Positions 27,492-33,968 of a DNA stretch of 33,968 nucleotides are shown here, one piece after another; position 1 is the stretch's first letter; each line of letters opens with the position of its first letter. The notes under the pieces are model-generated. The model made no database searches. It saw nothing but the letters and a program-made list of their open reading frames with translations, and had not been told where the DNA came from. The stretch covers positions 1-33,968 of the forward strand of contig JANXUM010000081.1 of the NCBI GenBank assembly GCA_025356215.1. The letters run 5' to 3'. This stretch comes from Bryobacter sp. (GTDB lineage Bacteria; Acidobacteriota; Terriglobia; Bryobacterales; Bryobacteraceae). Both the position numbers and the translations under genes were made by a program.

Positions 27492-28511
27492 CTAAAACTG
27501 TTTCAAGAATCGCAGGTCGCCTGATTGGAGCCAGCGTATGTCGTCGATCAAATAACGCATCATGACCAGGCGCGTGAGGCCGAGACCAAAGGCGAAGCCG
27601 CCGAATTCGGCGGGGTCAATGCCGCCGGCGCGCAGGACGTTGGGGTGCACCAGGCCGCAGGGTAACAATTCCACCCAGCCACTTTGTTTGCAGACCGGGC
27701 AGCCCGCGCCGCCGCAGACCATACACTCGATGTCGAGCTCAAAGCCGGGCTCGACGAAGGGGAAGAAGCCGGGGCGCAGCCGCACGGTGGTGTCGCGCTT
27801 GAAGATGCCGCTGAGCAGTGTCTTCATGAAGTAGAGCAGGTTGGCGATAGAGACGTCGCGGTCCACCATCATGCCTTCAAGCTGGTAAAAAGTGTGTTCG
27901 TGGGAGGGGTCCACTTCTTCATTGCGGAAGACGCGACCGGGGGCGATCATGCGCAGGGGCGGGCCCAGGCGCATCATGCCGCGGACTTGCACGGGCGAGG
28001 TGTGGGTGCGCAAGAGATGGCCGCCTTCAAGCCAGAAGGTGTCTTGCATGTCGCGGGCCGGATGGTCGGCCGGGATGTTGAGCGCGTCGAAATTGTGGAA
28101 CTCGGTTTCCACTTCGGGGCCATCGAGAATAGTGAAGCCCATCGAGAAGAAGAGCGATTCGATCTCGTTCTGGATCTGGGTGAGAGGGTGGAGGCTGCCC
28201 GGGGTCAGGCCCGGCGGCGGAATAGTGAGATCGAGCCATTCGCTTTGGAGGCGCTCGTTGAGAGCGGCGGATTCGAAGGCTGTCTTCTTGATATCGAAGG
28301 CGGCCTCGAGTGAGGTTTTGGCACCATTGAGAGCTTTGCCGGCGTCCACGCGCTCAGACGCGCTGAGCTTGCCCATGAGTTTGCCGAATTCGGCAAGGGT
28401 ACCTTTGCGGCCCAGGACCTCGACGCGGACGGCTTCCATCTCGTCGAGGTTGGCCGCCGCCGCGATGCGCGACAGCGCCGCGCTGGCGAGGGCTTCGATT
28501 TCGGCGATCAT
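27492..28511 (-). CDS. pheS: Phenylalanyl-tRNA synthetase alpha subunit
   Basis: Catalytic subunit of PheRS, 339 residues, class II synthetase. The N-terminal coiled coil (MIAEIEALASAALSRIAAAA ... EVLGRKGTLAEFGKLMGKLS) binds tRNA. The core includes LHPLTQIQNEIESLFFSMGF, HPARDMQDTFWLEGG, RTHTSPVQVRGM, motif 2 (RVFRNEEVDPSHEHTFYQLE) and motif 3 (GFAFGLGLTRLVMM). RLRPGFFPFVEPGFELDI is the PheS-specific signature, followed by a CMVCGGAGCPVC cysteine cluster that could bind zinc. The ATG at 28511 lies in an overlap with the TGA of the preceding 153-aa gene, and pheT begins 10 bp after its stop. Confidence 0.97.
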   Translation of the reverse strand: MIAEIEALASAALSRIAAAANLDEMEAVRVEVLGRKGTLAEFGKLMGKLSASERVDAGKALNGAKTSLEAAFDIKKTAFESAALNERLQSEWLDLTIPPPGLTPGSLHPLTQIQNEIESLFFSMGFTILDGPEVETEFHNFDALNIPADHPARDMQDTFWLEGGHLLRTHTSPVQVRGMMRLGPPLRMIAPGRVFRNEEVDPSHEHTFYQLEGMMVDRDVSIANLLYFMKTLLSGIFKRDTTVRLRPGFFPFVEPGFELDIECMVCGGAGCPVCKQSGWVELLPCGLVHPNVLRAGGIDPAEFGGFAFGLGLTRLVMMRYLIDDIRWLQSGDLRFLKQF

Positions 28512-28969
28512 AGGGCGGGGAAGAAGGCGGGCGAGTTCTCATCGATCTCGTGCGCCAGGTGGTTCACATAAAAGCTGACCAGAGCGGGCGGATAGGCACC
28601 CTTGAAAGCGTCGTACGCTTCCTGCTGCCAGCCATCTTTCAAGTACTGCTTGGGCTCGGTGTCCTTGGCGAAGAAACCGTCTTCGTGGGGGATTTTGAAG
28701 TGATCCAGCACGTCGATGATCAGCTTAAGCTGCGACACGAGTATGGCCTGAGATAGCTCAAGAGCTAACTCCTCCTCACCCTGGCTGAGCCGTTCCCACA
28801 GTTTGGGAGCGGCAGCTCGCAGGTTTTCGGTGTTCAGTTTCGCCAAGTGGCAGCGCGTCTTGACCCGATCGTAAATCTGGTAGGTGCGAAGGGTGCCGAA
28901 GGATATTCCGCGCAGTTGCGAGCGGAAAGAATCCTCCCCCAGGGCGATAAAGAGCTCATGTAACTTCAT
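28508..28969 (-). CDS. Conserved-looking soluble protein of unknown function, upstream of pheS
   Basis: A 153-residue protein with no signal peptide or membrane span, rich in helix-forming residues. Examples are LRAAAPKLWERLSQGEEELA and LSQAILVSQLKLIIDVLDHF, with a more polar C-terminal part (DGFFAKDTEPKQYLKDGWQQ). I do not recognise the family. Its TGA overlaps the pheS ATG, so it is translated with PheRS. It is also the first gene of the run and divergent from purA over 58 bp. No clear Shine-Dalgarno precedes its ATG. A link to translation is suggested by position only. Confidence 0.75.
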   Translation of the reverse strand: MKLHELFIALGEDSFRSQLRGISFGTLRTYQIYDRVKTRCHLAKLNTENLRAAAPKLWERLSQGEEELALELSQAILVSQLKLIIDVLDHFKIPHEDGFFAKDTEPKQYLKDGWQQEAYDAFKGAYPPALVSFYVNHLAHEIDENSPAFFPAL

Positions 28970-29021
28970 TTGAAGGAGGCCAAACCTTCAGTGTACGCGA
29001 TAGACTGGGATATTTGGATAA

Positions 29022-31445
<2,424 letters not shown>

Positions 31446-31475
31446 GTCAGTTCTTTACGGTATCCTGCCAGAGGC

Positions 31476-32015
31476 ATGCCAACGGAAACCGTCCCCGAAG
31501 TTCTTAGGCGTTTGGTTCGCGATCCGTGGCGAAATCTTGTGCTGCGGTGGAACTGGAAGTCGGCCACAACGAGCGCACTAATTCGTGCCACGATTTTCTT
31601 TTTTGCTAACCTTTCGGCAGGCCGCGCCGAGGCCATGGGAGCGATGGAAGCGGAGTTTTTGTGGCGCTTTGCCGTCGCAGGTTTTGTGGGGAGTGTGATT
31701 CAGAGTCTGCGCAAAGCGCAGCCGTTGTGGCAGGCGACACTGGTTACCTCGCTCGCGCTGCCGTTACTGAATCACACGATCGAATTTACGATCCACTGGC
31801 TGAGGGGGACGCCCAAGCTATTTGCCAGCATCGTCACAAGCGTTTGCTTTACGGCGGTGGCGATGTTGTTTAACGCCTATGCCATGCGGCGCGGCGCGAT
31901 GATCATCGGTGCGGAGGGCCGACCGCTCTGGCGGGATTTGGCGGACATGCCGAAGTTGATGTGGGGTTTTATTCTTTGGCTGTTAAGAATTCAACGCTCG
32001 CCCCAGAGCTTGTGA
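31476..32015 (+). CDS. Membrane protein of unknown function
   Basis: A 179-residue protein from the ATG at 31476 (MPTETVPEVLRRLVRDPWRN), preceded by GAGG at close spacing; the track's 16 extra residues overlap the divergent symporter start region. About three hydrophobic segments are visible: TTSALIRATIFFFANLSAG, FAVAGFVGSVIQSL and LFASIVTSVCFTAVAMLFNA. An amphipathic C-terminal segment follows (LPKLMWGFILWLLR-like). I recognise no family. It is divergent from the symporter with 30 bp between starts, and its end overlaps the convergent secreted-protein gene by 25 bp. Confidence 0.7.
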   Translation: MPTETVPEVLRRLVRDPWRNLVLRWNWKSATTSALIRATIFFFANLSAGRAEAMGAMEAEFLWRFAVAGFVGSVIQSLRKAQPLWQATLVTSLALPLLNHTIEFTIHWLRGTPKLFASIVTSVCFTAVAMLFNAYAMRRGAMIIGAEGRPLWRDLADMPKLMWGFILWLLRIQRSPQSL

Positions 32016-33475
32016 AAACGCCCCATCCAGTAGGGCAGCAGGAAGATCGTCCCATCGTCCTCACTATTCCCGCCGTTGCCGCCGTCCAATACAAATGGAT
32101 TGCCATTCCATTTCATTACCGGACGCTCGTCGGGCGGTAGCCAGGCGGTTGTCTGCTTCTTGCCGAAACGATCAAGATCCGGCGCGACCGGTAGATCTTT
32201 GCGCCAACTGTTTTCGACGGTCCAGGTGCGAAGGTCGAGGGGCAGGCGCTCCAGAGTGGCGATCGATTGCCGCCGCAAGGCCAGATCTTCCCCGCGTCCG
32301 ACCTCGTAGATCGAATTCCAAAGCGGGTTGCGTTCGCCACGGATATTCTCAAACCATCGGTCCAGCGCGACGCGGATTGCCGGATCCTTATCGTAGACCA
32401 GCAGCGGGTAGAAGCTCAGCAGCGCCAACTCCTCGTCGGAGTAATTCAGCTCGTCGCGGCGGGCTTTCAAATCCGCTGCGATCTTGAGATAGCCAAAGTC
32501 GATGGCCAGCTTGCGGTACTCGCGATCGTATCGAGCGTTACCGGTGACGTGGTGCGCGGTCTTGAGAAAACTCAGGAGTTCGATCGAGTTTAGCGGGCTG
32601 TCGGCGCGGCCCTCGCCATTGAAATAGTCAAGACTCCAGCGCCCCCACCGGGTAGGCTTGCCGGTCTTTGGGTCGATGAGGTAGTAGTTGTTTCCCAGGA
32701 TGTAGTCCATCATGCGGCGGCAGGTCTGCTGGACGTCGTCGCGCAAAGCGCCGGGCGGCAGTAAATCCCAGGCGACGGAAAACATCAGAAAATGACCGAC
32801 GATTTCATCCGAGCTTGTGTCGGACTTCCATTGGTATTTGCGGTCGGCGGTCCAATACCAGAAGCCATCCTTGGGCTTCTCCTCTCCGGGAACAATGTAG
32901 GATCGAGCGGGATAGCCCGGCGTACCGGTAACTTTTTCGAGGAAGAGCACCGCGCGGATTGCGCGTTCGGCCCGCCGCAGGGCTTCCGTGCGGCCCGCGG
33001 ACTTGTACTCAAACAACTGGGCTGCGGCATACATAGCGGTCCAAAGGCCGTCGTTATCGTTGGAGTGCGTCGTGCCGGCCGTGGAATCGCCGATGAAGCC
33101 GTGCCGATCGTGGCGCGACGCGATGGCTTGGTAGTGCTTGGCTTTCTGCTCAAGCGTCATGGACTGGAACCAGATTTCGCTGTCTCCGCAACTGGTGTGG
33201 ACGCGTACTCGTCCCTGATTTGGCTCGGAATAGCCTCGAACTTCGTCGCAAGGCAGGTATCGTTTGCCGTGAAACATACGCTCATTGCGTGCCGAGCCGC
33301 GTTCCATTTTTTTCCATGAGGAAGCATCCGATGCCGTAGGAAATTCGTTAACCGATAGCAGGGGAAGTGCATCTGGATACTGTCGAACCCGCACTTGGGG
33401 AAATGGCCCCAGGGGAATGACCTCAGCTTCCAATTGGAGCGCGCAAAGCAGGAGGATTAAGCTCATCACTTTCAT
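31991..33475 (-). CDS. Secreted protein, probably alpha/alpha-barrel (six-hairpin glycosidase-like), function unknown
   Basis: A 494-residue protein from the ATG at 33475, which opens a signal peptide (MKVMSLILLLCALQLEAEV); the track's extra 35 residues have no signal character. The middle reads HSNDNDGLWTAMYAAAQLFE, then RRAERAIRAVLFLEKVTGTP and a run of helical hairpins (VQQTCRRMMDYILGNNYYLI, SIELLSFLKTAHHVTGNARY). I recall NDNDGLWT...AQ..Y from exported proteins with a six-hairpin, alpha/alpha toroid character, but no activity is established. The C-terminal end is rich in Trp and Gly (VLDGGNGGNSEDDGTIFLLP). It is divergent from the response-regulator gene over 140 bp, so a regulatory link is possible. 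Confidence 0.75.
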   Translation of the reverse strand: MKVMSLILLLCALQLEAEVIPLGPFPQVRVRQYPDALPLLSVNEFPTASDASSWKKMERGSARNERMFHGKRYLPCDEVRGYSEPNQGRVRVHTSCGDSEIWFQSMTLEQKAKHYQAIASRHDRHGFIGDSTAGTTHSNDNDGLWTAMYAAAQLFEYKSAGRTEALRRAERAIRAVLFLEKVTGTPGYPARSYIVPGEEKPKDGFWYWTADRKYQWKSDTSSDEIVGHFLMFSVAWDLLPPGALRDDVQQTCRRMMDYILGNNYYLIDPKTGKPTRWGRWSLDYFNGEGRADSPLNSIELLSFLKTAHHVTGNARYDREYRKLAIDFGYLKIAADLKARRDELNYSDEELALLSFYPLLVYDKDPAIRVALDRWFENIRGERNPLWNSIYEVGRGEDLALRRQSIATLERLPLDLRTWTVENSWRKDLPVAPDLDRFGKKQTTAWLPPDERPVMKWNGNPFVLDGGNGGNSEDDGTIFLLPYWMGRFHKLWGER

Positions 33476-33615
33476 AAAGATACACAAACTTTGATTTTGT
33501 TGTCGATAAGTAAGAGGAGGCGAAAGATAGGCCCCTTGCATCCGGACGCAATTAGGCCAAGAATAGAGAGGGCAAATCAATTTCGTACTCGCAGTCGCGG
33601 GAAGAGCAAGCAGGA
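33476..33615. other. Divergent intergenic region
   Basis: 140 bp between the starts of the secreted protein and the response regulator, relatively AT-rich, so it should hold both promoters. I see no strong -35/-10 pair. AGCAGGA lies just before the regulator ATG as a likely Shine-Dalgarno. No palindrome stands out. Confidence 0.5.
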
Positions 33616-33968
33616 ATGAAGGTACTAGTTGCCGACGACAGCATTGTCAGTCGGCATATGCTGGAAGCTACGGTCAAGAAATGGGGTTACGAGCCAGTAG
33701 TGGCTTGTGACGGCCAAGAGGCGTGGAACATTCTCCAAAAAGAGGATGCGCCGCAACTGGCGATTCTCGATTGGGTGATGCCCGTGCGCACTGGTCCCGA
33801 GGTTTGCCGTCTTGTACGGCAGCAGCAAAAAGACAGCTACACCTACATGCTGCTGTTGACCAGTAAGAACCAGCGTGAAGATCTCATCGAAGGCATGGAC
33901 GCCGGAGCGGACGACTATGTCACCAAGCCGTTCAACCACCACGAACTACAGGTTCGCCTGCGCGCCGG
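33616..33968 (+). CDS. Response regulator receiver protein (partial, runs off the right edge)
   Basis: I read this from the ATG at 33616 to the window end (117 complete codons); the ORF track omits it because no stop is reached. It is a complete CheY-like receiver domain. The acidic pair is Asp7/Asp8 (VLVADDS), the phospho-acceptor is Asp52 (LAILDWVMP), the switch Thr is Thr82 (LLLTSKN) and the conserved lysine is Lys104 (DDYVTKPFN). The receiver ends near residue 117 at LQVRLRA, after which an output domain must follow. The NQREDLIEGMDAGADDYVTK wording is common in regulators with GGDEF or phosphatase outputs, but the output is not visible. The sensor kinase is not in the window. Confidence 0.92.
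   Translation, partial: MKVLVADDSIVSRHMLEATVKKWGYEPVVACDGQEAWNILQKEDAPQLAILDWVMPVRTGPEVCRLVRQQQKDSYTYMLLLTSKNQREDLIEGMDAGADDYVTKPFNHHELQVRLRA

Noticed and set aside
28971-28990. TGAAGG...CCTTCA inverted repeat in the purA/153-aa divergent gap
   Set aside because: A 6-bp stem with an 8-nt loop is too weak to call; kept only as a possible regulator site.

Overview
The window is compact, GC-rich bacterial chromosome with almost no intergenic space. The gene content is housekeeping: leuS, argF/argH/argR, ilvD, pheS/pheT, purA, a Pit phosphate transporter. These are mixed with many secreted or membrane proteins I cannot name. Codon use, the secreted unknowns and the S9 peptidases suggest an Acidobacteriota member, perhaps Bryobacterales/Solibacter-like. 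That placement is inference; no rRNA marker is present. I see no tRNA, rRNA, insertion sequence, prophage or CRISPR array.

Layout, left to right. (1) 1-498, minus: the 5' part of a secreted unknown that runs off the left edge. (2) 528-8350, plus: a tightly overlapping chain of aldo/keto reductase, leuS, a secreted phosphodiesterase-type protein, argF, argH and argR. An AT-rich pair of ARG-box-like sites lies across the argF start, so the arginine genes probably have their own ArgR-controlled promoter inside the chain. (3) 11261-8347, minus: SCP-x-type thiolase, a 64-aa OB-fold protein of DUF35 type lacking its zinc ribbon, a class I aminotransferase and a small membrane protein. (4) 11330-14680, plus: ECF sigma factor, zinc anti-sigma factor, a secreted two-module protein, a 75-aa protein and a TtcA-like tRNA thiolase. 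(5) 14686-16393, plus: a perfect 17-bp palindrome, then a DUF47/PhoU-like protein and the Pit transporter. A poorly coding stretch with strong inverted repeats follows. (6) 18910-16808, minus: ilvD and a VOC-family protein.

(7) 18979-20972, plus: a PIG-L/LmbE deacetylase coupled to a deoxyhypusine-synthase-like protein that keeps the catalytic Lys but differs at other pocket positions. (8) 28969-20984, minus: a 153-aa unknown, pheS, pheT, an S9 prolyl oligopeptidase with an extra C-terminal domain and a secreted unknown. (9) 29028-33968: purA (+), a divergent DAACS-type symporter lacking TM1 and two usual sodium-site aspartates (-), a small membrane protein (+), a secreted alpha/alpha-barrel-like protein (-) and the start of a response regulator (+) cut by the right edge.

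The arginine block makes citrulline from ornithine (ArgF), produces arginine from argininosuccinate (ArgH) and supplies its own repressor (ArgR). DUF47 and Pit form a phosphate uptake pair. PheS and PheT form the two-subunit PheRS. The points most worth a second look are the ARG operator, the DHS-like/PIG-L pair, the ECF cassette, the thiolase/OB pair, the odd symporter and the inverted repeats downstream of pit.
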